DNA of 51,205 bases, taken from the NCBI RefSeq assembly GCF_947494015.1, contig NZ_CANLTL010000021.1, positions 1 to 51,205 of the forward strand. Reading direction: 5' to 3'. The position numbers and the translations under genes were made by a program. Below, piece by piece: positions 27,684-36,300 of the stretch (the stretch's first letter is position 1; each line of letters starts with the position of its first letter). The notes beneath the pieces were generated by a model. The model saw nothing but the letters and a program-made list of their open reading frames with translations, made no database searches and was not told the DNA's origin. This DNA comes from an uncultured Cellulomonas sp. Its GTDB lineage: Bacteria; Actinomycetota; Actinomycetes; Actinomycetales; Cellulomonadaceae.

Positions 27684-28355
27684 ATGAGCACCGCTGCCCA
27701 GCCCTATCCGCTGCCCGCCGGAGGGGGGTACCCGCCGCACGGCGGGGACACGGAGCTCACCCAGGACGCCAAGGAGGCGCTGCGGGCCGCGATCCGGGCT
27801 GCGCGCCTGTCCCGGTCCGACCGGCGACGGCAGGAGGCGGCGCTCGCGTTCGCCGACGTGCTCGACACGTTCCCGGGCCTGAGCGACGCCCGGTGCGTCG
27901 CCGTCTACGCGTCCCGGCCGACCGAGCCGGACACCGGTCCGCTCCTCGAGCGGCTCGCCGGCCGCGGGGTGCGGGTGCTGCTGCCCGTGCTGGGCGAGGG
28001 GTTGCAGCGCGACTGGGCGCCGTACGCCGGGGCGGACGACCTGCTGCAGCGCGCGCCGGGACGGCCGCCCGAGCCGAGCACGCCGGCCCTCGGACCGCTG
28101 GCCCTGGCCGAGGCCGACGTCGTGGTGGCGCCGGCCCTGGCCGTGGACACCGGCGGAGCGCGGCTCGGGCAGGGCGGCGGCTGGTACGACCGCGCGCTCG
28201 AGCACGCCGCGGCGGACGTCCCCGTGGTCGCGGTCGTGTACGCGGAGGAGGTCTACGACGCGGTCGAGCGCCCGCTGCCGCGCGAGCCGCACGACCGGCT
28301 GGTGGACGCCGTCGCCACCCCCGACGGGTGGTCGTGGCTCAGGGCCGCAGGGTGA
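27684..28355 (+). CDS. 5-formyltetrahydrofolate cyclo-ligase
   Basis: A 223-aa cytoplasmic enzyme converting 5-formyl-THF to 5,10-methenyl-THF with ATP, returning a dead-end folate to one-carbon metabolism. Family features: KEALRAAIRAARLSRSD near the N-terminus, RCVAVYASRPTEPDT, VVAPALAVDTGGARLGQGGGWYDRAL (substrate/ATP motif) and the C-terminal LPREPHDRLVDAVATP. About 25 non-conserved residues precede the domain. ATG 27684 has GAGACT exactly 6 nt upstream; ATG 27666 is an alternative. Divergent from glp; the 3' end overlaps the penicillin acylase gene by 17 bp. Confidence 0.94.
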   Translation: MSTAAQPYPLPAGGGYPPHGGDTELTQDAKEALRAAIRAARLSRSDRRRQEAALAFADVLDTFPGLSDARCVAVYASRPTEPDTGPLLERLAGRGVRVLLPVLGEGLQRDWAPYAGADDLLQRAPGRPPEPSTPALGPLALAEADVVVAPALAVDTGGARLGQGGGWYDRALEHAAADVPVVAVVYAEEVYDAVERPLPREPHDRLVDAVATPDGWSWLRAAG

Positions 28356-30933
28356 GCGTCTGGTCCGCGCCGGCCTCGATCGCCTCGGCGGTGAACGGCC
28401 ACGGGAACGTCCTGCCGGCCGCCCAGTCGTCGAACTGGTCGTCGTAGTGGGTGCTCAGCGGGTGCCCTGAGGCGCCCGTGAGGTTCACCCAGGTCGACCC
28501 GTCCAGGTCGGCGAGGTCCACGACCATCCGCATGGACGGCGCCGCGGTCACCTCGTAGGACCCCGAGCCGGCGTCCCAGCTGGTCGCGTTGACGACCGAC
28601 GACCCGCCGCCCACACCGATCGGGTCGGGGTTGACCAGGTCCCGGACGATCGACGGCACCCCCTCACCGCCGATGACGCCGTGCCGCGGTGCGGCGAGGT
28701 GGACCTTGCCCCACTCCCAGTCCGTGGCGTCCTTGCCCATCTCGACCGCCAGCTCCAGCCGGGCCGAGGTCAGCGCCCGCGACAGGATCTCGTCGCGCCC
28801 CTCGACCAGGCCGACGGTCGTGCGGTCGTCCCACCACGGGTCGTCGGGCCGCTCGAGCAGCCCGGCGACGACCTGCAGCCACCGGGACCCGCCGGTCGGC
28901 TGGGCGGACTCGGGCAGCTCGTCCCAGAACATGAGCTCGAGCAGGGTGGACCACACCGCGGCGAAGTACGCGGCACCCGCTGACCCCTCGCGGGCGACGC
29001 CGTCCCAGTCGCGCAGCAGGTCCTGGCCGGCCGCGTCGAACTCCGAGCCCAGCTCGATGCCGAGCAGCGTGTCGACCAGCATGGCCGCGTACGGGTTCGC
29101 CTCGTCGAGCTGCAGGGCGTTCATGTCGGCGACGCTGATCTTCTCCCCGGCGGCGATCGCCGCCTCCAGCAGCGTCCGGATCCGCTGGGCGCGGTACCCG
29201 TAGTCCCAGTCGCGGGTCAGGAACGGCCCGACGCCTACGGGCTCGACCGCCTGGTTGGCCGCGACGATGAAGCCCTGCGGCGGGTCCTGGACCGCGGGCA
29301 TCTGGGCGGGCTCGACGTACCCCTGCCACTCGTACCGGCTGTCCCAGCCGGGGCGGGGCCACGAGCCGTCCGCCGGGACCGGCGTCCCCGGGACCGTCTG
29401 CCGGATCGGGATGCGCCCGGGAGCCTGGTAGCCGATGTGCCCGTCGGTGGTCGCGTACACGATGTTCTGGGACGGCACGTCGAACAGCCGGGCCGCCTCG
29501 GCGATGTCCTGCGCGCCGGCCGCGGTGTTGAAGGCGAACACCGCGTCCGCCGTCCGGCCCGGGGTCAGCGCCGTCCAGCCGAGCGCCACCTCGTAGCTGC
29601 CGACGCCGCGCTCCTCGGCCAACGGGCCCACCCGGGCCGCGTACACCTCGGGCAGCACCCCGGAGATGATCGGCCCGTGGGCGGTCGAGCGGACCTCGAG
29701 CTCGACGTCCGCCGCGCCGTTGACCTCGATGACCTCGGTGCGGGTCGTGATGGGCTCGCGGACCCCGTCGCGCAGGTAGTCGTCCGCGCCGGTGCGCTCG
29801 ATGAAGAAGTCGGTGACGTCCGCGCCGAGGTTGGTCAGCCCCCAGGCGAGCTGGGCGTTGTGGCCGATGACCACGCCGGGGAACCCCGCGAAGGAGAACC
29901 CCGCGACGTCGAACGGGCACTGGTCGGACACGGTCGCGCAGCGCAGGCCGACCTGCGTCCAGATGCCCGGCGCGGAGATGCTCAGGTGCGGGTCGTTGGC
30001 CAGCATCGGCATCCCGGTCGTGGTGTGCTCGCCCGCCACGACCCAGGAGTTCGAGCCGATCCCCTCGCCCTCGCCCACCAGGTGCGGGACGGCCGCCAGC
30101 GCGTCGCCCGCCGAGGCCAGGGCGGCCTGCAGCTCCGCCGACGCCAGCTCGGGGGTCGGCGGACCCGCCGGGGCGACGTCGGCCACCGCGGCACCGGTCG
30201 AGGCGACCGTGGCCGCGTCCTGCCCGACCGGGGTCAGGATCGGGGCGTTGACGTCGTACGGGTACGACGGGAACAGCTCGTTGACGCGGGCCACGTCGGG
30301 CACCGACGCGTACGTGGTCGCGCGGGCGAGCTCCTCGTCGTAGTTGCCGCGAAGGTCCCACGCCATCGCCTTGAGCCACGCGAGGGAGTCGATCGGGTCC
30401 CAGGCCTCCGGCCGCTCGACGTCGACCTGCAGACCCAGGACGGTGTACTCGACCGCCAGGGACTCGGGCCGCTTGCCCGCGAGGTAGGCGTTGACGCCCT
30501 CGGCGTAGGCGGTCAGGTGGTCCCGGGTGCTCGGGTCGAGGATCTCCCACTCCTGCTCGGCGACGTCGCGCCAGCCGAACGTGCGGATGACCCGGTCCGC
30601 CGCGAGCGCGTCGCGGTTGGCACCCACGAGCTCCGACAGCCGGCCGGCCGTGACGTGCCGGCGGTAGTCCATCTCGAAGAACCGGTCCTGCGCGTGGACG
30701 AAGCCCTGCGCCCGGAACAGGTCCCGGGTCGACCGGGCGGTGATGGTGGGGACGCCCTGGGCGTCGCGCACGACGGTGACGGCGTCGTCGAGCACGGGCA
30801 GGTCCAGCTCGCCGGAGGTCTGCGGCAGTGGCCGGCGCACGACGAGGACGACCGCGATCGACGCGGCCACCAGGGCGAGCACGACGACCGAGGCGACGAC
30901 GACGGCGAGGCGGGCGGCGCGGCGGCGGGTCAC
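28339..30933 (-). CDS. Penicillin acylase family protein (Ntn hydrolase)
   Basis: An 864-aa exported N-terminal-nucleophile amidohydrolase related to penicillin and AHL acylases. An N-terminal membrane/signal segment (LAVVVASVVVLALVAASIAVVLVV) is followed by the alpha subunit (about 37-275), a short spacer and autocleavage before Ser294 in GIGSNSWVVAG, which becomes the catalytic N-terminal residue of the beta subunit. LANDPHL and FAGFPGVVIGHN are family motifs. The substrate (beta-lactam, homoserine lactone or peptide) is unknown. GTG 30933 has -10 box TAGTCT exactly 6 nt upstream. It is convergent and overlapping with the cyclo-ligase gene. Confidence 0.92.
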   Translation of the reverse strand: MTRRRAARLAVVVASVVVLALVAASIAVVLVVRRPLPQTSGELDLPVLDDAVTVVRDAQGVPTITARSTRDLFRAQGFVHAQDRFFEMDYRRHVTAGRLSELVGANRDALAADRVIRTFGWRDVAEQEWEILDPSTRDHLTAYAEGVNAYLAGKRPESLAVEYTVLGLQVDVERPEAWDPIDSLAWLKAMAWDLRGNYDEELARATTYASVPDVARVNELFPSYPYDVNAPILTPVGQDAATVASTGAAVADVAPAGPPTPELASAELQAALASAGDALAAVPHLVGEGEGIGSNSWVVAGEHTTTGMPMLANDPHLSISAPGIWTQVGLRCATVSDQCPFDVAGFSFAGFPGVVIGHNAQLAWGLTNLGADVTDFFIERTGADDYLRDGVREPITTRTEVIEVNGAADVELEVRSTAHGPIISGVLPEVYAARVGPLAEERGVGSYEVALGWTALTPGRTADAVFAFNTAAGAQDIAEAARLFDVPSQNIVYATTDGHIGYQAPGRIPIRQTVPGTPVPADGSWPRPGWDSRYEWQGYVEPAQMPAVQDPPQGFIVAANQAVEPVGVGPFLTRDWDYGYRAQRIRTLLEAAIAAGEKISVADMNALQLDEANPYAAMLVDTLLGIELGSEFDAAGQDLLRDWDGVAREGSAGAAYFAAVWSTLLELMFWDELPESAQPTGGSRWLQVVAGLLERPDDPWWDDRTTVGLVEGRDEILSRALTSARLELAVEMGKDATDWEWGKVHLAAPRHGVIGGEGVPSIVRDLVNPDPIGVGGGSSVVNATSWDAGSGSYEVTAAPSMRMVVDLADLDGSTWVNLTGASGHPLSTHYDDQFDDWAAGRTFPWPFTAEAIEAGADQTLTLRP

Positions 30934-30939
30934 GCTCGG

Positions 30940-30945
30940 AGACTA
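30940..30945 (-). promoter_or_regulatory. Penicillin acylase gene -10 box (leaderless)
   Basis: TAGTCT on the minus strand, 6 nt before the GTG. Confidence 0.6.
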
Positions 30946-31082
30946 ACCCGGACCACCGACGCCGGGCGGACCGCCGTCCGCGTCGCGGAGGTCACAGCGC
31001 GCCGGGGCGGACGCCCGGTATCGTTGGCACTCGCTTGTCATGAGTGCCAGCCTGTGCTGGTGTCGGCAGAGGAGACGGAACC

Positions 31083-31439
31083 GTGCCTACCTACCCCTAC
31101 GCGTGCACGGCGTGCGGCCACGCGTTCGAGGTTCACCAGTCCTTCAGCGACCCCTCGCTCACCGAGTGCCCGGAGTGCTCGGGGCGGCTGCGCAAGGTGT
31201 TCTCGAGCGTGGGCGTCGTGTTCAAGGGCTCGGGGTTCTACCGCACCGACTCGCGGTCCGGGTCGAGCTCGACGGTGAAGTCCGGCGGCTCCGACAGTGG
31301 GTCGGGCACGTCGGGCGCGGGCGGCTCCGGCAGCACGGGCACGGACACCAAGCCCGCCGCGTCGTCCGGCTCCAACGACTCCTCGTCCACCTCGCCGTCG
31401 ACGGCGAAGCCGTCCACGCCGGCCGCCGCCAGCAGCTGA
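31083..31439 (+). CDS. ruc: FmdB-type zinc-ribbon protein, Ruc-like redox chaperone
   Basis: 118 aa. The N-terminal zinc ribbon carries CTAC and CPEC (about residues 9-12 and 32-35), then the conserved RKVFSSVGVVFKGSGFYRTD. The remaining 55 residues are Ser/Gly/Thr-rich and disordered. This matches Rv0991c (Ruc), a chaperone of Mycobacterium tuberculosis activated when its cysteines oxidise, and the gene order (5-FCL, ruc, mscL) is the same. GTG 31083 follows AGGAGA. The chaperone role is inferred from orthology. Confidence 0.83.
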   Translation: MPTYPYACTACGHAFEVHQSFSDPSLTECPECSGRLRKVFSSVGVVFKGSGFYRTDSRSGSSSTVKSGGSDSGSGTSGAGGSGSTGTDTKPAASSGSNDSSSTSPSTAKPSTPAAASS

Positions 31440-31512
31440 CCGGTCCCGGCGCGCCGACGCAGCCCGGCGGATGACCGGGGCGCAGGTGGCCCCGGCCGGC
31501 AGGCCCGTCCCC

Positions 31513-31537
31513 GGACGGCCGCGCCGCGCGGCCGTCC
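31513..31537 (+). terminator. Hairpin after ruc
   Basis: Perfect 11-bp arms GGACGGCCGCG/CGCGGCCGTCC (31513-31523 / 31527-31537), 74 bp past the stop codon. Confidence 0.55.
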
Positions 31538-31581
31538 ACCGTCGGGCGGCGGGTGCGGCCGGGCCGGTCGGTCGCGCCGCC

Positions 31582-31587
31582 TAGCGT
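31582..31587 (+). promoter_or_regulatory. SAF gene -10 box (leaderless)
   Basis: TAGCGT exactly 6 nt before ATG 31594. Confidence 0.6.
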
Positions 31588-31593
31588 CCGGGC

Positions 31594-32355
31594 ATGAGCG
31601 TTCCGCCCGTGCGGCCACCCCGCGGCTTCGGTGACCGGAGCGTGTCGCCGCCTTGGCGCCGCGGTCCGGCGCCGGGCCGGCGCCGGACCGGCGCGCGCGG
31701 ACCCGGCCGGTGGCGGGTGGTGCTGTGGCGGCTGCGGTTCCCGTTCGCGGCCGCGCTGCTCGGCTGCGCGGTTGCGCTCGCCGTCGCCGAGGTCCGGCCG
31801 CCCCCGCCGGTGCGGGTCGCGGTCGTGGTCGCCGCCCGCGCCCTCGAGGCCGGGGTGCCGCTGACCGCGGACGACGTCCGGGTCGCGCGGCTGCCGCCGG
31901 AGGCCGCCGCCGACGGCACCCATGCCTCGACCGACGCCGTCCTGGGGCGGGCGCCGGTGCTGGGCCTGCCGGCGGGGCTGCCCGTCGCGGACGCCCTGCT
32001 GCACGACGACGACCTGGTCACCGCCGGACCACCCGGCACCGTGGTCGTGCCCGTGCGGCTCGCCGACCCGGGGGTGGCGGCCCTGCTGCGTCCCGGGGAC
32101 CACGTCGACCTGTTCGCCGCGGCGACCACCGGCGCCGGCGCCCCCGTGGCGGACCGGCTGGCGTCCCGCGCGCTGGTGCTGCCTCAGCCGGCGTCCGACC
32201 CTGGATCCGGCGACGACGGCGGCGGGCTGCTCGGCGGGCCGGCGGGCGGATCCGAGGCGGGACCGCTCACCCTGGTCGCGGTCCCGGCGGCCGACGCCTC
32301 CGCGCTGGCCGGCGCGTCGGCATGGGCGGGGATCAGCGCGGTCCTGGTGGAATGA
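31594..32355 (+). CDS. SAF-domain (CpaB/RcpC-like) membrane protein
   Basis: 253 aa. About 45 basic, Pro-rich cytoplasmic residues, one transmembrane helix (FPFAAALLGCAVALAVA, ~49-65), then an extracellular SAF domain (VVAARALEAGVPLTADDVRVARLP ... GRAPVLGLPAGLPVADALL) and a CpaB-like C-terminal region (LRPGDHVDLFAA, LTLVAVPAADA). CpaB proteins assist Flp/Tad pilus assembly, but no other tad genes are nearby, so the role here is open. A single SAF protein upstream of mscL recurs in Micrococcales as far as I know. Leaderless start. Confidence 0.8.
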   Translation: MSVPPVRPPRGFGDRSVSPPWRRGPAPGRRRTGARGPGRWRVVLWRLRFPFAAALLGCAVALAVAEVRPPPPVRVAVVVAARALEAGVPLTADDVRVARLPPEAAADGTHASTDAVLGRAPVLGLPAGLPVADALLHDDDLVTAGPPGTVVVPVRLADPGVAALLRPGDHVDLFAAATTGAGAPVADRLASRALVLPQPASDPGSGDDGGGLLGGPAGGSEAGPLTLVAVPAADASALAGASAWAGISAVLVE

Positions 32356-32395
32356 TCGGCCACCGTCCGACGCCGCCCACCACCAGGAGCCCACC

Positions 32396-32872
32396 GTGCA
32401 GTCGCTGTTCACCGGCTTCAAGGACTTCATCACGCGCGGCAACGTGCTCGAGCTCGCCGTCGCGGTGGTGATCGGGACCGCCTTCACCGCCCTGGTCAAC
32501 GGCATCGTCGAGGGGCTGCTCAACCCGCTGGTCGCGCTGGTCGCCGGCCGCACCGACATGACCCGCGTCGGTGAGTTCACGGTCAACGACACCACCTTCC
32601 AGCCCGGCCTGGCCCTGGACGCGCTGCTGACCTTCCTGCTGGTCTCGGCCGCCGTCTACTTCTTCATCGTGCTGCCGCTCAACCGGCTCGCCGCCGCCCG
32701 GGCCCGGGACGACGCCGCCGCACCTCCGGCCCCGACCCCGCCGGACGTCGTCCTGCTGCAGGAGATCCGCGACCTGCTCGCCACCGGTGCCACCCCGCCG
32801 GACCCGACGGCGCCCAGCACCGCGGACCACCGGGCGGACGGTCCCGCCGACGGCCCCGCTCACCGACGCTGA
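32396..32872 (+). CDS. mscL: Large-conductance mechanosensitive channel
   Basis: A 158-aa membrane protein forming a pentameric emergency valve opened by membrane tension on hypo-osmotic shock. The N-terminal GFKDFITRGNVLELAVAVVIG starts TM1 (residues ~16-40), a periplasmic loop follows, and TM2 is near 66-90 (ALLTFLLVSAAVYFFIVLPLN). The C-terminal helical bundle PDVVLLQEIRDLLA is present, then a disordered tail. GTG 32396 follows AGGAG with 7-nt spacing, 40 bp after the SAF gene, so the two may be cotranscribed. Confidence 0.95.
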   Translation: MQSLFTGFKDFITRGNVLELAVAVVIGTAFTALVNGIVEGLLNPLVALVAGRTDMTRVGEFTVNDTTFQPGLALDALLTFLLVSAAVYFFIVLPLNRLAAARARDDAAAPPAPTPPDVVLLQEIRDLLATGATPPDPTAPSTADHRADGPADGPAHRR

Positions 32873-32877
32873 GACAC

Positions 32878-32893
32878 GGGGGGACGCCCCCCC
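32878..32893 (+). terminator. Possible short hairpin after mscL
   Basis: GGGGGG-ACG-CCCCCC immediately after the stop codon; the loop is only 3 nt, so weak evidence. Confidence 0.3.
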
Positions 32894-32999
32894 ACCCCCA
32901 CCCGGACACCGCGCGTGCCGACCCCGGACCGCTGACCCGGCAGCGCGTCGCCGAGCCCCGCTGCTGACCCGGTCGCACGGCGATCACCACGCCGCGGGG

Positions 33000-33323
33000 T
33001 CACCAGTGGGGCGGGACGTCCCGGCGCAGGCGATCGTCGTTGCTGTCGCCGCCGGGCGGCTGCCGCCACCCGACGTCGGAGTCGTCGGCGGACCGGAGGT
33101 CGACCAGCGCGTCGGGCTGGCCGGCGCCCACCCGCACCGCCCGGCGCCGGCCCCGGCCGACCGGCGGCCGGACCGGGGGCGCGGCGCCGCGGTCGACCCC
33201 CGCCGCCGGAGCCGGCACGCCGACTGCTCCCTCGTCGCTGCCCCCGGCACCCACCGCGTCGCCCGGCGCGTCGCCCGGCGCAGGAGCGTCGCCCGGCGCG
33301 GGAGCGGCGTCATCGGTGGTCAC
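33000..33323 (-). CDS. Small conserved hypothetical protein with PPHW tail
   Basis: 107 aa. The N-terminal half is Ala/Pro/Gly/Asp repeats (APAPGDAPAPGDAPGD); the last 35 residues are the only structured-looking part: DLRSADDSDVGWRQPP ... DDRLRRDVPPHW. A similar DDSDxGW ... RLxRxxPPHW ending is, to my recollection, common in small proteins of related actinobacteria, which argues that the gene is real. The GTG at 33323 overlaps the stop codon of the large helicase gene (GTGA), so both are probably cotranslated. Function unknown. Confidence 0.7.
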   Translation of the reverse strand: MTTDDAAPAPGDAPAPGDAPGDAVGAGGSDEGAVGVPAPAAGVDRGAAPPVRPPVGRGRRRAVRVGAGQPDALVDLRSADDSDVGWRQPPGGDSNDDRLRRDVPPHW

Positions 33324-36300
33324 GACAGGGCCCGGCGTGCCGCCCCGGTGACCGCGGCGTCGACGCGCGCGCTGCGTCGGACCAGGCCCAGGTCGGCGCG
33401 CAGGGCTGCCGCGAGCTCGGCCTCGTCGCGCTCGACGCCGTCGGACAGGATCCAGGCGGCGAGCTCGTCGAGCTCGTTGTCGCCGTAGGCGGTGATGGGC
33501 AGTCCGCGCTCGACCGCCGGACGGGGACCGGCCGGGACGGCGAGCGTCGGCTGCACCGGCGGCGCGGGAGTCCCGACACCCCGCGGCGGGGTCCCGACAC
33601 CCCGCGGCGGGGTCGCCCCGGCGGCGGGCGACTCGCGTGGACGTCGCCGGCGCAGGCGGTCCGCGCGCATCGCCGCGGCCGGGTCGGCGGGGGCGTCGAC
33701 CCGGGCGGCGGCGCCCGTGTCGCCGGCCGCCGGCTGCCCGGATCCCGGTCCGGTACCGGTGCGCGGCGCCGGCTTCGCCCACGTGGGCGCGACCGGCGGG
33801 GTGACGCCGACCGTCCCCGGCGACTCGTGCAGCAGCGCCCCGCGGTCCGTCGGAGCGGGAACCGGACGCGGGGACGGCTCGCCGTCGTCCCCCGAGGCCG
33901 CGCCGGCGGGCAGGGTCCCGCCGGCGACGCCGCGGACGGTCTCCTGCTGGTCGCCCTCGCGCCCTGCGGGCGACCCGGCGCTCGCCTGCGCACCGGGCGG
34001 CTCGATCGCCGACGAGGCCGCCGGGTCGCGATCGTCGTCGAGGTGCGGCCGGCCACCGATCGGCTCGGCAGCGGTGTCGGCGGGCGTCACCACGTCGCCC
34101 GACGCCGCGGTTGCACCGGCTGCTGGTACCCCTCGGCTCGGCGTGGCGACCGTCTCGTCGTCGGTCTCGCTGCCGAGCTCGACCGCGACCTCGTCGGCGG
34201 GCAGGGACGGCTCCGTGCGGCCGGCGGCCGCCGCCACCACCTCGGCCGCGGGCACCCCGGCCACCGGAGCGTCGGCGGTCGGCACCTCTGCGGTCGGCAC
34301 CTCTGCTGTCGGCACCTCTGCGGTCGGTGCCTCGGCCGGCGGCACGTCGACCACCGGCGCCACGTGCGGCGTCGACCCGGAGTCCACGTCGATCGCCGTC
34401 GCGACCCGCAGCGGGCCGCGGGGGGCGGGCGCTCGCTCGGCGAGCCGGGCGCGCACGGCCCGCTCGATCCCGTCGGCCTCGGCCTGCGGGTCGAGGAAGG
34501 CCGCCGCCGACCAGACCTGGACGACGGTCCAGCCGAGCCGCTCGAGCCGCTGCGGCACCTGCCGGTCGCGGACCCGGACGCTCGGCTCGGCGACGTACGC
34601 CTCGTCGTCGGTCAGGACGGCCACCAGCATCTCGTCGGGCAGGTCCGGGTGGCCGACCGCCAGCGGGATCCGCGTGCTGCCGGCCACGCCGTAGCCGACC
34701 TGGACGGTCAGCCCGGCCCGCCACAGCCGCTCGGCCAGGTCGGTGACGAGGCGGTCACCGGTGCCGGACTCCACCGGCCCGGGGCGGCCGGCGACCTCGG
34801 GGCTCGCGGCTGCACCGCGCTCCGCGGCGAAGGCGAGCAGGTCGCCGAGCAGCCGCGCACCGGGCCCCCGCAGTCGCTCCGGGTCCAGGTCGGCCACCCG
34901 GAAGCAGCTCACCACGGCGAGCCGGTGCCGGGTGGCGCCGAGCGCGTCGAGCAGCATCGCCTCACCACCGGGACCGCTCAGCGGGCCGAAGCGGTGCAGG
35001 ACGCGCCCGTGCGGGGTGCGGCCGTAGCCCAGCGAGAGGATGACCGCCTCCCGGCGCAGCCCGGCCACGCCGGCGAGGTCGGTCGCGACGAACGGCTCGG
35101 GGCGCCGGGCGTCGAAGAACGGCGCCAACGCGGGGTTCGCGCGGACCTCGGCGAGGACGGCCTCACGCACCCGGGCGGCGTGCGCGGCGGACGGGCTGAC
35201 CACGGCGAGCGACTCCTCGGGCCGGGTCAGCGCGTGCGTGATGACGAGCTCGACGACGTGCTCCACCTCGGCCCGGGTCGACTCGACCGCCCCGGTGACC
35301 GGGTCCGGCATGCCCGACCCGTCCACGACGTCCAGGTGGACCAGCGGCGTGGCGTGCGGCAGCGGGGTCGCCTCGAGCACCCCGGCGTACCCGTGGTCGA
35401 CCAGGAACGCCGTCAGGTACGGGTCCCGCCGGGTCGCGGCCGCGCGCAGGCCGACCCGCGGGAGCACCTCGGCGAGCTCGCGCACCGCCGTCCCGGACGC
35501 GCACCGCGGGTCGCCGACGACGACGACCTGGCGCGCCCGGGCGAGCGCGGCCAGCGCCACCTCGAGCGGCAGGTGCTGGACCGCGTCCAGGACCACGACG
35601 TCGACCGTGCGGGTCGCGGGCAGCAGCTGCGGGACCAGCATGGGCGAGGCGGCCAGCACGGGCCGCAGGCGGCGGACGAGGTCCGGGTACCGCTCGGTGG
35701 TCTCCCGCAGGCTGGTCAGCCGCTCCTCGGCGAGCTCGACGAAGAGCGCGTGCGCCTGCTCACGGTCCGCGCCCAGGGTCTCGGTCATCGCCCGCACCAC
35801 GCGGCTGCGCACGGGCGCGGACAGGCTCGCGACGTGCTCGCTGTCGAGGCGGCGGAACTCGGCCGCCAGCGCCGTCAGCGCCGCGCCGTCGTACCCGGCC
35901 AGCGCCCGGTCGGTGCGCAGCAGCTCGTCGAACACGGTGCTCCACCAGGCGAGCTCGAGCTCGGCGCCCACCAGCCCGGGTGCGACCCGGCGGTGCGCGA
36001 GGTCCTCGAGCAGGTCGCCCAGGCCCGCCTCGCGCAGGTGCCGGACCACGGCGGTGCGCTCGGGCAGGGACTCCAGGCTGCGGCGGTCCACCAGCAGCCG
36101 CCGCAGCCGGTCGGCGAGGTCGACGAACGGCAGGGTCAGCAGGGCTCCACCGGCGGGCGTGGTCGCCAGCACGCGCGCCACGTGCTCGACGTCGTCGCGC
36201 ACGACGGCGTACTCGTCCTCGATCTCGGCGAGCCCGTCCGGCAGCCGCGGCCATCCCCCGGCGGGGCAGTGCGCCTGCCAGATCTCACGCTGCTCCTGCA

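Noticed and set aside
31594-32872. Start of a tad/Flp pilus locus because of the CpaB-like SAF protein
   Set aside because: No CpaA, CpaF, TadB/C or pilin gene in the surroundings; the next gene is mscL.
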